64,000 nt of DNA from Margaritifera margaritifera (taxonomy: Eukaryota; Mollusca; Bivalvia; Unionida; Margaritiferidae): positions 552,001 to 616,000 of the forward strand of contig JAQPZY010001157.1 in NCBI GenBank assembly GCA_029931535.1, given 5' to 3'. Of the stretch, positions 24,633 through 62,291 are shown in pieces; positions within the stretch are counted from its first letter, which is position 1; every line of letters starts with the position of its first letter. The notes beneath the pieces were generated by a model. That model made no database searches. It worked only from the letters and a program-made list of their open reading frames with translations, and was not told the DNA's origin. The position numbers were made by a program, and so were the translations under genes.

Positions 24633-24973
24633 GATACTACAAGCTAATATATTTATGTTCACACATTGACGAAATATAACTTTGTTAAGGCCTACTGAAG
24701 CAATACAAACACTAAAACAAACACGTGACATGAACAGAATACATTATAGAATATAGGTTACTTCAGCGGATGTGACGTAGTATCAAAGTAGCCTGGATCT
24801 GAATGCGATTTATTGATGTCATGCCAATGTCTGGTATGTATAACAATCATTACATTACATGTAATTGAATCAGATTAATTTTAAATTTATGCCCTGTTAC
24901 ATCACATGACTCGACCTTTACACAATTAGGACTTCATACGAAAATACATTGTGGTAAGAAACAGGACGCAGGC

Positions 24974-50483
<25,510 letters not shown>

Positions 50484-51500
50484 CGAAGTGAAATTTAAAT
50501 GTTTAATTTTCTAAAAGTAAACGGGATTTCAACGAAACACGCTATAGTTTCATTACTTGCGACAGAATATGCCCACAAGTTACTTGATGGTTTCAGATTA
50601 GTTTTGCATGAAAAACCGATTTGATGGTTCACAGGTGAAAAATGTCGAAAAAGAAGCATGCTAGATAAAGTAACCTTGTCTCTTTGTGGAAATAGACGAG
50701 GATATTCCGAATGGATAGCCACATAGTAATCTTTTGTCTGTTTGCGTCAACTTGTGGGGAAAATCTGTTACCTCTTATACGGCTGGACACATTTCCTGTA
50801 ACAGAATGGCATCATATTTATCTGATTGACAGCGTTGATACGTTGTCGTCTTTTGACATAGGGTCACAACTTAATGTCACTGTAGCAAAATGTGTAGCAG
50901 ACGAAGTAGTAGCTTCTCGTGTTGATACATTTTGTTTAATGCTTCTTCCCATCAGGCAACAATCCGGTACGCTCCTTTATCACGGCACGCTATCGTGAAA
51001 TACATGCACTCATATTTACCAAACCTATCTTTTCCGCGCGTATTAAGCCAAAATTAAGCAAAAAAAGAGGCACTGCATAGTTTTAGCACGTGAAAGAAAA
51101 TGTAATTTTTAACTAAGACTTTTTCCTTTGTCAGTTATGCAGCAATAGTGAGGATATGTGTGCTTTACATGCATATGCCTGATCTGATTTGTTATGTATA
51201 CAATGTTAACGTATTTCATCAGTTAGTTTTGTTACATAGAGTCCATTTTTGTCTCACCCGCATAATGGTCTCATAGGATAGACCGAACGGAACTGGATCA
51301 GTAAAAGAGACGAAGAACCGTCATCAAAATAATAGATTTGTTTACAAAATATTATTAAGAAAATTAATACAGATATATTCTATCACATGAGCAATTTCTG
51401 ACACCTAGCTGCACAATGCAGTATTGATACGTTATCCACCTGCTATTGCTTAATTTATCTGCTCTTACAAAAGAAAAGGCTACACTTTGCATATTCAACA
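50484..51500. other. downstream flank of gene B
   Basis: No clear AATAAA lies within 300 nt of the stop, so the poly(A) site is unknown. A 95-codon frame (50711-50998) begins MDSHIVIFCLFASTCG, which could pass as a signal peptide, but there is no domain or splice support and I do not call a gene. Confidence 0.4.
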
Positions 51501-51504
51501 ATAT

Positions 51505-51910
51505 AAAATAATCTTGTACACAACAGGTATGAAATTGTCTTGTACACAACAGGTGTGAAATTATCCTGTACACAACAGGTACGAAATTATCTTGTACACA
51601 ACAGGTACGAAATTATCTTGTACACAAAAGGTATGAAATTATCTTGTACACAACAGGTACGAAATTATCTTGTACACAAAAGGTATGAAATTATCTTGTA
51701 CACAACAGTTACGAAATTATCTTCTACACAAAAGGTATGAAATTATCTTGTACACAACAGGTACGAAATTATCCTGTACACAACATCTGTACAATTATCT
51801 TGTACTCAAAAGGTATGAAATTATTTTGTACACAACAGATGTAAAATTATCTTGTACACACGACAGATATGACATTATTCTGTTCACACAACAAATATGA
51901 AATTATTACG
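51505..51910. repeat. 26-bp minisatellite, about 15 copies
   Basis: The unit tgtacacaacaggtacgaaa plus ttatct is repeated. The right side decays gradually to about 52030. Confidence 0.93.
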
Positions 51911-52039
51911 TTCAGACAACTAACAAGAAATTATGAAATTATGCTGTTCACATAACAAACTTGGAATTGTGATATTATGATGTTTACATAACATACATGG
52001 AAATATGAAATTATGCTGTTCACATATAAGACATCAAAA

Positions 52040-53500
52040 TTCCCAATTGCATTTTAATGGGCAGAAGATCAAAAAATGAGCCCAAAATACGTCACTTCTT
52101 CTCATCTGCCAGAGAACGCGAACGGAGTCTCACTTCTACGCAAACGAAGGCTGAAGAATGTCATCGAATGCAGCCCAATCAGACCACACGACGCGCAAAC
52201 AGGTTCGGACATGGCTTTCATACAGCCAACATAAAACTGTTTACACAACCATAATGTATGGACCCGGCGCCCTGGGAATCAACTGAAATACATACCAGTG
52301 AAACGTGTTATACACGGACTAGAATCGTTTAGCGCATTATGGTGCAAACACTGCTGTACATGTTTTGTATGCGTGCACAATAAATTGCCTAGTTTTAACA
52401 GCAGACCTAGACAAGCCGACTACCAGTATTAATAACAAAACAAACACAAATAGTGGATTAAGCTGGCCACAGCTCAAGCAAACCCCCAATAGTTTAATAC
52501 CGTAGATCCCTGGAGACGAACTGACACGCCTACACTAAGGTAACCGGGCATGCCAGTGCTCCTTTGGTGACAAAGGTGACCAGTCTGCCTAAGTCCCAAA
52601 GGTTGGACAGGATCTGATATAGGTTCTCCAACTGATTGTTCATGACTGTCCAAACACCTGCCTCCTCGGTTACTCTTTCTTGAGACTTACATAGGTAGGC
52701 AAACTCCCCTCTGGTGCCAGAGGTAGAGTGGGCCCTTCTGGTGACGCACCATTCCTTTCCTCCTAATGCACACTAGGTAGGGTTATATACAGGCACAAGC
52801 CAGTTGAGTTCCAAGATCCATAGTCGTCTACCTGAATCAAACCAATCCAGTGGGTTTACACTCTTCATCATCCAAGCCCCTTGACCCGCGAAAAATTATT
52901 TATTAATACAAGCAATAACAGAAAATTTGGAATCAAACCGATGCGTGTTCACACTGCTAACTGTTCTGACTATACAGTTCTGGGAGTAATGATATGGATC
53001 AGTGTCAACATTTACTATAAATCTAAATGTTTCCAACTGTATCCCATTACCATCAGCTAAAGCAGGTCTTATGAAAGATTTTGTTTCTTGAAAACGTGTA
53101 AAATGAATCTGAGACTGTATATCCATGAATATACACTGCAGAAACATCGATCAGCTGTTGGGAAATTGTCACTTAAGGCCAGACTGCACCGCAACATTCT
53201 GCAGCTCCAAGCTTCAAACTCCTCCTCGGCTTGTATGAAATATGGCTGAAACAGTAAATAGAAACAAACAGCAGACAATATTTTACAAAAGCACAGAAAG
53301 TATTAACTTATACTGTTATGATTGGGTGGGTGGGTGAGAAATGTGTGCATGTTTTTCATAACGTCCATTCTGGAACTGGTTCAATCCAGTGGAAAACACT
53401 AAAGCTAAAGGGCTACAACCTCAGAGGCCTACTTTATACATTGTACACTGGGTTACCTCCCTTATAACAAAAACTCGGCAATATACCAATATTTTCCATG
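52040..53500. other. spacer, no gene recognised
   Basis: It contains a GC-richer block (52500-52860) with a repeat-like look but no ends. A minus-strand frame (53147-52896) contains FRFIVNVDTDPYHYSQNC; I do not recognise it. Confidence 0.4.
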
Positions 53501-53505
53501 TAAGC

Positions 53506-53631
53506 CAGGGGTGGCCAATACGTCGATCGCGGTCGACCGGTCGATCGCAAAGTAGTTTCTGGTAGACCGCACTGTGTTGGTATGGCTCGGTAAGAAGTAG
53601 ATCCCATGTCACTAACGTCTGGCCACCCCTG
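53506..53631. mobile_element. short hAT-like MITE
   Basis: 126 bp with 12-13-bp terminal inverted repeats caggggtggccaa and ctggccacccctg. Next to the left end is a GATC-rich block with gtcgatcgcggtcgaccgg. hAT ends often start CAGGGGT (family knowledge). I could not confirm an 8-bp target duplication. A right-end fragment with ggtagaccgtgttggtatga lies at 53771-53836. Confidence 0.65.
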
Positions 53632-54814
53632 ACATATGTACATTTATTAACAGACTTTATCAAATACAAGTATGTAAGACTGATATATCCATAGCAACAT
53701 TATTTGATTTTTAAAAGAAATTCAATATTTTGCAACATGTTTCAATGTCTCGTGAAGGCGGGAGGCATGCTGGTAGACCGTGTTGGTATGACTCGGTAAA
53801 AAGTAGATCCCATGTCACTAAAGTCCGGTCACCAATGATGTAAGCCAACATGTGCTCCCCAGAACACACACCACTATCTTGTCTATTCTGCCTAAACCAA
53901 ATTATCATTAATCTGATAATTGTTATTAAACATCAGAGCTGTTCGACGTTAAGAAGGACTGTATACGATTACACGATAAGCAAATTTATCTACAACAACA
54001 ATATCACACGGGATTACGAGAAGCTAGAGCCATTTTCATTCGTTACTATATAGAACATTGTTAATTTATACCCGCTTTCCAAGTGAAATACAAATACGAC
54101 TTTAAACTGAGAAAAGCCAATAAATAAATAGAAAGAAAGAAAGAGGGACTGATTCAATTATTATATACCTTTACAACTGAAAGATATACACTGACGTCAA
54201 ATAGACAACATCCTGACAAGGTATCACGCTATGTGCCTATACTGAACGAATCAAGCCTTATGTGCACACGCATAGCGCGAATCAAGGACGACCAGAACAT
54301 GCTGCGAGGTAAATGAGTCCATAGTGGCGACAACTTACGCGTATCACAGTAAAGCTATATACATCGTGATTGTTCGATTAAAATGAAAACATACACAAAT
54401 GAGTATTGTTGTACACGTAATTACAAAGCGGGCAACAGGACCCACACTATATCACTATATCAAGTTAAATAAAATACAATGGCAACTTAGTGCTCATAAT
54501 TCCCTGACAATAGGTATCTTTTTTCGTGGGACGACGGTATTGAAGATAGACATAGTTAGAAAACTCTTTTTTCAAATTCCATATCAACAACATTAAAAAA
54601 TCAAACTTAAAAATCCAAAAGACCAGGGCCCTTATGTATGAAAGGAGGATAACTGCCTTATCATGCGGATAGCTTCTATCCCGCGGATAAGTTGAACAAT
54701 GTCGTATGCGTGGAGAACGGATAGTCCCATCCCACGGTCTTAACCTGCAGATAAGTTATCCCCCAGTTTTCCTGGAATTAAACAGCACATCCCCAGGATA
54801 GCTTCGTAAACAAA

Positions 54815-56162
54815 ATGGCAGTCATCATACTGAGACGCTACAGAGAGAGGCAAATTCTGAGAAGAAATCGTATTTTCAGGGATCACAGCAATCCCTTTTT
54901 ATACATTTGATGACAATGAACTGCTCAGAAAGTTCCGATTTCGATGGATGGACATTGTATCGATCGTTGAAAGCGTAGGAGACGACATCGAAATTTCCAA
55001 TCGACGAGGATCATTGACACTGCTTCTGCAAGTACTCATCACACTTCGTTTTTATGCGAGTGGCAGTTTCCAAGACATTTGTGGAGAACTTACTGGCGTG
55101 GATCAGGCTACAGTATGCCGGACAGTAACACGAGTCACTGAGACATTGCTTCGTCAGGTTCCAAACTCGACTCGACTGCCGACACAATAGGATGCTGACA
55201 CAATGAAGGTGAAATTTTATGAAAACGATAGATTCCCTAACGTGATAGGGTCCATCGACGGAACTCAAATTCGCATCCAAGCTCCAAGGAAGATCGAACA
55301 CGAGTTTGTGGACCGGAACAATTATCATTCTATCAACATACAATTACGTACTTCATCATTGGTTTTCCAAATTCTTATTTCAAATGAACATTTTTTACAA
55401 ATTAATTTTTTTATTTTTTTATTTTTTGGGGGGGGGGGGCTTCATAATTACTATTATTACATTACAAATTGAATTGCGATCAAAACGCAAGATTTATTTT
55501 GGACAGTCTTAATGGGTTTTGTTTTTATTTCTTTATTTAGAAAATTGTAAATCATCATTTATGCAGTTGTATTCAAAGTCAATAATTATGCATGTTTCTT
55601 TTTTCTTCAGGCCATTTGTGATGCTGATGTCATGTTCATCAACAGTGTAGCCAAATGGCCTGGAAGCGTTCGTGATGCACGCATCCTGCGCGAGTCATGC
55701 CTGTTTCCAGCTTTTGAAAGCAACCAGAAGCCACTTAGAGGATTCATCGTGGGAGACAGTGGATACATGATCCTAGACTGGGTCATCACTCTTGTTCCTA
55801 ATCCTAGTACACACAAAGAGAGATCGTACAATTTTCACCACAGCTCTGCATGAACATCAATTGAAAGGGCCATTGGTGTGTTGAAGCGGATATGGCATTG
55901 CCTTCGGAGACTTCGACTGCAGCCTGCAAAAGCATGCCATGTCATAACAGTGTGCTTGATGCTGTACAACCGTGCAAGATCGTTGAAGCTGGATGTCCGA
56001 TCGGAATCAGACTCAGAGTCTCAGTCAGACAGTGAGAATAAATCAGATTCAGGCTTTTCTGATTATGATGACCATCGACTTGATAACTATGCGCTGTCAG
56101 AACGAACTCGCACTGCTGCTAGAAAAGCTGCTCGGGACAGGCTGATCAAGAACTACATTTGA
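54815..56162 (+). pseudogene. PIF/Harbinger transposase (HARBI1-like), broken
   Basis: It starts ATGGCAGTC (MAVIILRRYRERQILRRN). A frame break near 54905 is followed by FRFRWMDIVSIVESVGDD, then an in-frame TAG at 55188. The DDE residues are all present: GSIDGTQIRIQAP (first Asp), FIVGDSGYMILDW (second Asp) and SIERAIGVLKRIW (Glu). An intron lies between SINIQ (ending about 55338) and the acceptor tttcttcag at 55611 before AICDADVMF; the expected GT donor there reads TT. An in-frame TGA precedes TSIERAIG. The acidic Ser/Asp-rich tail ends RDRLIKNYI. Length and order fit a transposase of about 380 residues; at least four lesions make it inactive. Confidence 0.85.
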
Positions 56163-56830
56163 TTGAGTATAATTACCTAAGGCACATAGCAACAGCATCA
56201 TTCCATAGAATGTCGCGGAAGTAAACCAATGTAAGAAATTTATAATTTGTTTTTCATTTTGCTGAGCCACATTCACAATCAATTTTCCTTGCATGACTCA
56301 ACAAAAAGCGTGAAAAAAGTATACAAACTATAATTTGTATTAACATCTACAAAAAACAAAAAACAATTTAAATGAAAATATGTATTGGAACAAGGACTAT
56401 TTCAGGTAAGATATTCCATTTATTTCAGTTTTCAAGATATTTATGATAAAATAGTATATTATTTTCTTTGCATCACATTTTTAGTAATTAAGTAAAAAAG
56501 AACAAATAAATCAGTATAGCAGGCCTGATATATTGTGCACAACTTCTTTAACACACACTCACATACACACAAACATACACATACACACAGATGAATCCTC
56601 AAACTTGATCTTTTTAAGACATCATATAAATATTTTTCTAAATGTACAGACTGTATATAACCACTTGAATTTTGTTATCTGTATTTTGTCATGACAAGTG
56701 ACAAGTGATTGGTGTGTTGAACATAGAATGACAGTAATTACACTCGAAATTGAAAATCTGAAAAGGAAATTCTAGCATTTAGTGTACATTATCAGCATTT
56801 TCAAATTCATTCAACTTCATCAGCTTCTTT

Positions 56831-57198
56831 TTAAGGAACTTCAATTTCTAATAAAACTCTTTCGTTTTCATTTGTCAAGAGAACTGAGTTAGCTCTGTTT
56901 GTTGTCATTGTACTCTGCAGGCACTTCTCCTTAGCAATGTTTTCTGCTATTTCAGTCTGCAGGTACTTCGTCCAGAGGGCCTTCTCTTCATGATCGGCAG
57001 GAATGTTGCGTTTCATACCTGACTTCCCACATGATTGCCTTTTGGAGCGGCCCTTCTTCAGTAATCTATTTCTCTTCAATGTATTGGTGGATGTACTGGA
57101 TGTAAATACTTCTTCGGCTATGGCATTCAAAGGGAGCACCCTGCTGCCTGTGTCATGGTCCACGTCCACATCATCTACCCCTGAAGTGGAGGGAACAT
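56831..57198 (-). CDS. Myb/SANT-like Harbinger accessory protein, last exon
   Basis: Acceptor ttttcattcacag, then an open frame to the stop at 56831, about 120 codons. It starts VPSTSGVDDVDVDHDTGS, has a basic patch (NRLLKKGRSKRQSCGKSG) and an alpha-helical tail (ALWTKYLQTEIAENIAKEKC). It continues in phase 1 from the exon ending at 58903. In Harbinger elements this protein binds the transposase and DNA (family knowledge). Confidence 0.7.
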
Positions 57199-57450
57199 CT
57201 GTGAATGAAAATGAATTTATGAACTGCATCTGTTCAAAAGATGTCTCTTAGCTAGAGGGCAAACCTCATTAATTGGATGTACATTACTGTCAAATTTGTC
57301 AAATATTTATGTTTTACACAAAGTGTAAATATATCGTTTAACATTTCTAAAATGAATGAAATTTGATTCATTATGACCTATTCATATCTAGATAATGGTT
57401 TGCAAGAATGGAATGAATATATGTTTGTGCACAGTGTGTTTCTTGGTGCA

Positions 57451-57455
<5 letters not shown>

Positions 57456-57496
<41 letters not shown>

Positions 57497-57501
57497 GCAT
57501 G

Positions 57502-57572
<71 letters not shown>
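57456..57572. repeat. (GT)n then (TA)n microsatellite
   Basis: About 19 GT units, a short gap, then about 34 TA units. 57580-58830 holds no other recognised feature apart from a loose direct repeat of gttgtgtggactggcacagt near 57724 and 57772. Confidence 0.96.
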
Positions 57573-57575
<3 letters not shown>

Positions 57576-58833
57576 CCTGAAGGCAGTGAGTAGGGTGATT
57601 TATCTGTCTGCATGGTGAAGTGGAGGACAAGATCTCGAGCAGTTCGGAGTTGAAATACAAACAGGAAGGCCTGTATTCCTGTATTCAAGATCTGTGGAAC
57701 TGCAGGGCAGGAATCGGGGCCGAGTTGTGTGGACTGGCACAGTGTTGATACAGTTGAAGACATAAACACTGAGTTGTATTGACTGGCACAGTGTTGATGC
57801 CATTGAAGACATAATCAAATGTATTTAGCACTGTATGTGTAATGTTTTAAGATATACAGTTTTAATTTCAAATAAATTACATGAAAAGCAAAAATATCAT
57901 GACAATTTGTTCCCATCTATATTTTCTGTTTATATTTATCATGCACAGTCCTTGTAACAACTTGCTAATTTAGTTATAATTGAATAAACCCACACTTATT
58001 TACTCATCGTCAGGTCGTGTGGATTTTCACTGTATTCTATACATCATTCAATGAATTCTATGATTTCAATGTGAGAATTCTTATAATTTTTCTTAAAATA
58101 AACTGCATCCCACTGTTTTACCATGACCCTAATGAACTGCATATAATATTTTTGAAGTATGTTCACAACATCAATTACATTCCGACATGTGTGATATAAA
58201 AACTAGACTGCTCATTTGTTCTTTGCTGATTTCATCAATTTCTACACACATGTAAATTTCCTATGTGACCTGCTAATGCTAGCAATGTTTACCACTTTTT
58301 ACCTACCTACATATATCGTATTACATTCTGGGTTAGCTGTGACTTTGCAGTGTCTGCCCCTTCAACTGTAACAGACAAAACATCTTAATGAATATAAATC
58401 AATAATTTATTTTTCATCCATTGCTTTTATATAAGTCATCTATTTGAAAATAATCATGTCCAATTCAATTTGCCCTATACTTTGTAATACAATATTCAAT
58501 TTCAATCTTGATTGCAACGTATTGCATGATGTGTGCTTGCAATTGTTGATGTGTGTGTGTGTGTGATTTGGAATACAAAAATCATTAGATACATAAACAA
58601 TAGATTTTGTCAGCATTAAGCAACATGATGAACACAATTCACTGCAACAAAAATCACATACATATGAGCACCATTTCATGCATTTCATCATTAATGAATA
58701 ATGGCAAATATTTCATTGTTAGCAATGCAATTAACACATGTCTGACATGGCCAGATATATGTAACATACCTGCATTAGTTACATTTGGTAATTATTTAAC
58801 CAACTGCATATAAACACTAACACAATGAAATAT

Positions 58834-58837
<4 letters not shown>

Positions 58838-58895
<58 letters not shown>
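58838..58895. repeat. (GA)n microsatellite at the Myb exon donor
   Basis: About 29 GA units. On minus it is a CT tract starting 7 nt after the splice donor. Confidence 0.97.
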
Positions 58896-58898
<3 letters not shown>

Positions 58899-58948
58899 CT
58901 ACCTTCAATTCCTGAGTACAAATTGGATTGTGTCCCAGTGATGGATAA

Positions 58949-59068
58949 TGTTTCATGTGGTAGCTTTCTTTATTATATCTTTTGATGACGTAGTACACAG
59001 TAAACATTGATAGTACGGTGTTAATCTAAATATGCTCTCAGTAAATCTATTTACTGTATATCGTAACA
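58949..59068 (-). repeat. 3' LTR of the Gypsy element
   Basis: 120 bp, no difference seen from the 5' LTR at 63535. Confidence 0.95.
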
Positions 59069-59086
59069 TCCTTCCTTCTTTTCACA
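59069..59086 (-). promoter_or_regulatory. polypurine tract
   Basis: The sense strand reads GTGAAAAGAAGGAAGGA immediately before the 3' LTR. It would prime plus-strand DNA synthesis. Confidence 0.8.
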
Positions 59087-59235
59087 AAAAAAAAACAAAG
59101 AAATAACGAAACTTTGTATATGTAAAAACAAAAAAAAATTAAAACACTCTCTGTGTATGATAATACAGCTTAAAGAACTTGACTTATGTCTAACAATAAC
59201 TAACTTAACTAGTCTATTTCTGAGTACACATGTTT

Positions 59236-60345
59236 TTAGACAAAATCTTCATATTTCTTTGGCGGTTTAATGTTTCTGGTCCTTGTTGATTTGTATGATT
59301 TTTCGAGATTGACCACAGGATGTCCGCTCACTGCTTTTGGTTTGGGCGATGATTCCACATGAATTGAATTTTCTTTACACTGAGAACTTTTGCCTTCCAT
59401 ATTTACTTCTTCACTAGTGGCTGTATTTTTACTAGACTTGACACTAGATTCACTTGCACTTTGCTCTTCATAAGCTGTTTTTTTTACACACTTTTGATCA
59501 TTGAAAACACTTGGATCACTGATCATTGGCTCTGGAATGGCTTCTGATGTAGCCCTGATGTACTTTCGGTTCCTTCTGTATAGATGTCCATTTACATCGA
59601 CTACATATGATCGTGGTGAATGTTGTTCCATACAGGTTCCGAGCCGCCATTTTCTCTCTCGATCATTTGGTAGAGGCGCCATACGGACAGATTGTCCGAT
59701 CACCAACTCTGGCAAGTCCTTTGCTCCTTTGTCGTACTGGAACTTGGACTGCTGGTGTTTCAGCATTTTCTTCTGTCGCACGTTTTCTACTACTTTCGGT
59801 TTTAGAAGCTCGTCTGAAATTGGCAATGTGTTTCTAGTTCGCCTGGACATTAAACGTTGCGTTGGACTGCTGTCCATTCCTTCTGTTGGGGTGTTTCTCC
59901 AGTCGAGGATAGCCTTCCAAATATCCATGTTGCTTTTAGTGGCCCTTTTTACCAACCCCTTCGCAATTTTGACAGCTGACTCTGCCTTTCCGTTTGACTG
60001 GCTATGGTACGGTGATGATGTGGCATGGTCGAATTCCCATTGTTGTGAGAATTTACTGAATTCCACACTACACAGCTGAGGACCGTTGTCTGATATCAGA
60101 GTATCTGGAATGCCGTGCCTACTAAAATGACCTTTCAGACAATTAATTATAGCAGCTGAGTTTGTGTCTGGTAATAAGTCCAATTCCCAGAAATCTGAAT
60201 AGTAGTCAACTGTAACTAAGTAGTCTGACTGTCTAAATATGAAAATATCAATGGCCACCTTGCTCCAGGGCCTGTCTGGAATATCATGTGTCATAAGCGT
60301 CTCTTTCTGTTGGTTTGCACTGTATTCATTACATACGCTACATTT
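59236..60345 (-). CDS. Gypsy pol: integrase (after the stop)
   Basis: Same frame as the upstream part, beginning with KCSVCNEYSANQ (the Cys pair of the zinc finger). The catalytic triad is present: WSKVAIDIF (Asp), DTLISDNGPQL (Asp) and HSQSNGKAESAVKIAK (Glu). The C-terminal part has VIGQSVRMAPLPN and a long Ser/Lys-rich tail ending KPPKKYEDFV. The first ATG after the stop is at 60294. Confidence 0.9.
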   Translation of the reverse strand, partial: KCSVCNEYSANQQKETLMTHDIPDRPWSKVAIDIFIFRQSDYLVTVDYYSDFWELDLLPDTNSAAIINCLKGHFSRHGIPDTLISDNGPQLCSVEFSKFSQQWEFDHATSSPYHSQSNGKAESAVKIAKGLVKRATKSNMDIWKAILDWRNTPTEGMDSSPTQRLMSRRTRNTLPISDELLKPKVVENVRQKKMLKHQQSKFQYDKGAKDLPELVIGQSVRMAPLPNDRERKWRLGTCMEQHSPRSYVVDVNGHLYRRNRKYIRATSEAIPEPMISDPSVFNDQKCVKKTAYEEQSASESSVKSSKNTATSEEVNMEGKSSQCKENSIHVESSPKPKAVSGHPVVNLEKSYKSTRTRNIKPPKKYEDFV

Positions 60346-62289
60346 TTAAACATGATCGCGAATTTCACTGTTCATATTTGGCCAGAAGAGTGTGTCGCGA
60401 GATTTCCTTAGACATGACTCGACCCCCATGTGACTTGCATGTATTCGCGTAAGCATTTCAATGCGAAGTGTCTTTGGCACTATTAGTCTGGCTCCCTTGA
60501 AAACCACCCCGTCTTGTACTGCTAATTCATCTCGAATCGTCCAGTATTCACGAATTATGACAGGTACTTCCGCTTTGGAATCTGGCCATCCTGCCAGAAT
60601 AACTGATTTTAGTGTTTGTAACGCTTCATCTTGGTATGAATGTACTTGAATTTGCTTAAAACGCTGTTCAGTCACATTAACTGTTTCAGCAAAGTTAATT
60701 GCTGATAGATCTTGGTCAAGCTTCTGCTGTTGAATGCTGAAAACTTCAATAGTGTCATCATTGTCCTTCCATGTTGTCGGTAAGAATGCTCTAGATAATG
60801 TATCGGCTATGTACATCTCGGTCCCTTTTGTGTATTGAAGACATAAACTGTATTTCTGCAGTCTTAAGAGCATACGTTGTAACCTCTTTGGCGCATTTAA
60901 CAGTGGTTTTCCATAGATTGTTTCTAGAGGTTTGTGATCTGTATGAACAGTGACTTGAGAACGACCATATATATAATGTTCAAACCGTTCACACGCGAAT
61001 ACTATTGCTAAGCACTCTTTCTCGATCTGTGCATAATGTTTTTCTGCAGTGCTTAACGCTCTTGAGGCAAATGCAACTGGTTGTCCCTTCTGAAGCAATG
61101 TTGCTCCAAGCCCTGCTTCACTCGCGTCACATTGTAGAGTTACTTCGTCTTCCAAATCATAGTATCTAAGCACTGGTTGCTCAGTTACTAGTCGCTTTAT
61201 GGTGTCAAAGGCTTCTTCTTGTTGTGATTGCCAATACCACAATTTATCTTTTGTTGTCAATCTTCGCAACGGTTCACATGCTTCTGACAAATGCGGTAAG
61301 AATTTGGAAAGATATGTCACTAGTCCAATAAAGCGCTGTACCCCTTTTACGTCGGTTGGCTTCGGCATGTCTAATATTGCTTGTATCTTCTTTGGATCTG
61401 GAAGTATACCACTGGACGTGAGTATGTGGCCCATGTAACTTACTTCAGTTTGTCGAAGCTTCAGTTTGTCCTTGTTCAGCTTTAATCCTACCGCTCTTGC
61501 TCGCTCTAGAACACTAACCAGTTTCTTATCATGATCTCTTATGGCTTCTTCCATGGTTTCGCCTTGACCATATACCAAAATATCGTCCACGATAACTTCA
61601 GTACCTTGTAGCCCTGCTAAAGCATCGTGTTGTCTGCGCTGAAATTCCTCTGGTGCAGACGAAATTCCAAAAGGGAGACGTAACCACCTATATCGGCCAA
61701 ATGGAGTCCAGAATGTTGTAAGGTAGCTACTTTTTTCTTCAAGTTTTACTTGCCAAAATCCATCCTTTGCATCCAGAACTGTAAATACTTTGGCTTTTGA
61801 CACTTTAGGAAGAATGTCATCAATTGTCGGCATCATGTACTTGGAACGCTTTATGGCTTTGTTAAGATCTTTAGGATCCAAACACACCCTGAGCTTTTTT
61901 GGTTTTCTTACAACTACCATACTACTAATCCAGTCAGTAGGTTCCACCACTTTTGTAATGATCCCTTTGGTCACTAGTCGTTCGATTTCTGCTTTCACTT
62001 CTGCTTTCTGGGCAACTGGTACCCGTCTAGGCTGATGCTGAACCGGTTTTATAGTTTTATCAATTTCAATGCTGTATGTCCCTGGTAGGCATCCAAGGCC
62101 ATCAAACACATCACTATAATCTTCAAAAATGACTTCCTTGGTTAGCATTGTCTCGGTAGTTTGCACCACACTGTTTACCACGTTTACAGTGATGATGCCC
62201 AACTTTACGCTAGCTGCTGCTGACAATAATGTTGTAGCATCTTTGCCGGCAATCTCCACAACATGAAATTCCAGATTTTTTTTTACTTG
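60346..62289 (-). CDS. Gypsy pol: protease end, reverse transcriptase, RNase H
   Basis: From the first ATG at 62259 the frame gives 637 residues, and it is open further upstream in the -1 frame relative to gag. The RT has TVLDAKDGFWQVKLEE, RLPFGISSAPEEFQRR and catalytic VIVDDILVYG. RNase H has TLQCDASEAGLGATLLQ and a downstream VHTDHKPLE. The integrase zinc-binding start HASHMGVESCLRKS is seen near the end. An in-frame TAA at 60348-60346 cuts the frame between the His and Cys halves of that zinc finger. Confidence 0.92.
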   Translation of the reverse strand, partial: QVKKNLEFHVVEIAGKDATTLLSAAASVKLGIITVNVVNSVVQTTETMLTKEVIFEDYSDVFDGLGCLPGTYSIEIDKTIKPVQHQPRRVPVAQKAEVKAEIERLVTKGIITKVVEPTDWISSMVVVRKPKKLRVCLDPKDLNKAIKRSKYMMPTIDDILPKVSKAKVFTVLDAKDGFWQVKLEEKSSYLTTFWTPFGRYRWLRLPFGISSAPEEFQRRQHDALAGLQGTEVIVDDILVYGQGETMEEAIRDHDKKLVSVLERARAVGLKLNKDKLKLRQTEVSYMGHILTSSGILPDPKKIQAILDMPKPTDVKGVQRFIGLVTYLSKFLPHLSEACEPLRRLTTKDKLWYWQSQQEEAFDTIKRLVTEQPVLRYYDLEDEVTLQCDASEAGLGATLLQKGQPVAFASRALSTAEKHYAQIEKECLAIVFACERFEHYIYGRSQVTVHTDHKPLETIYGKPLLNAPKRLQRMLLRLQKYSLCLQYTKGTEMYIADTLSRAFLPTTWKDNDDTIEVFSIQQQKLDQDLSAINFAETVNVTEQRFKQIQVHSYQDEALQTLKSVILAGWPDSKAEVPVIIREYWTIRDELAVQDGVVFKGARLIVPKTLRIEMLTRIHASHMGVESCLRKSRDTLFWPNMNSEIRDHV

Positions 62290-62291
62290 AC

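Noticed and set aside
50711..50998. 95-codon frame with a possible signal peptide downstream of gene B
   Set aside because: No domain, no splice or poly(A) context, no paralogue in the window.
52896..53278. Minus-strand frames with FRFIVNVDTDPYHYSQNC
   Set aside because: Not recognised, two overlapping frames, no splice or element context; not enough to call a gene.
59501..60079. 192-aa plus-strand open frame
   Set aside because: Antisense shadow of the Gypsy integrase.
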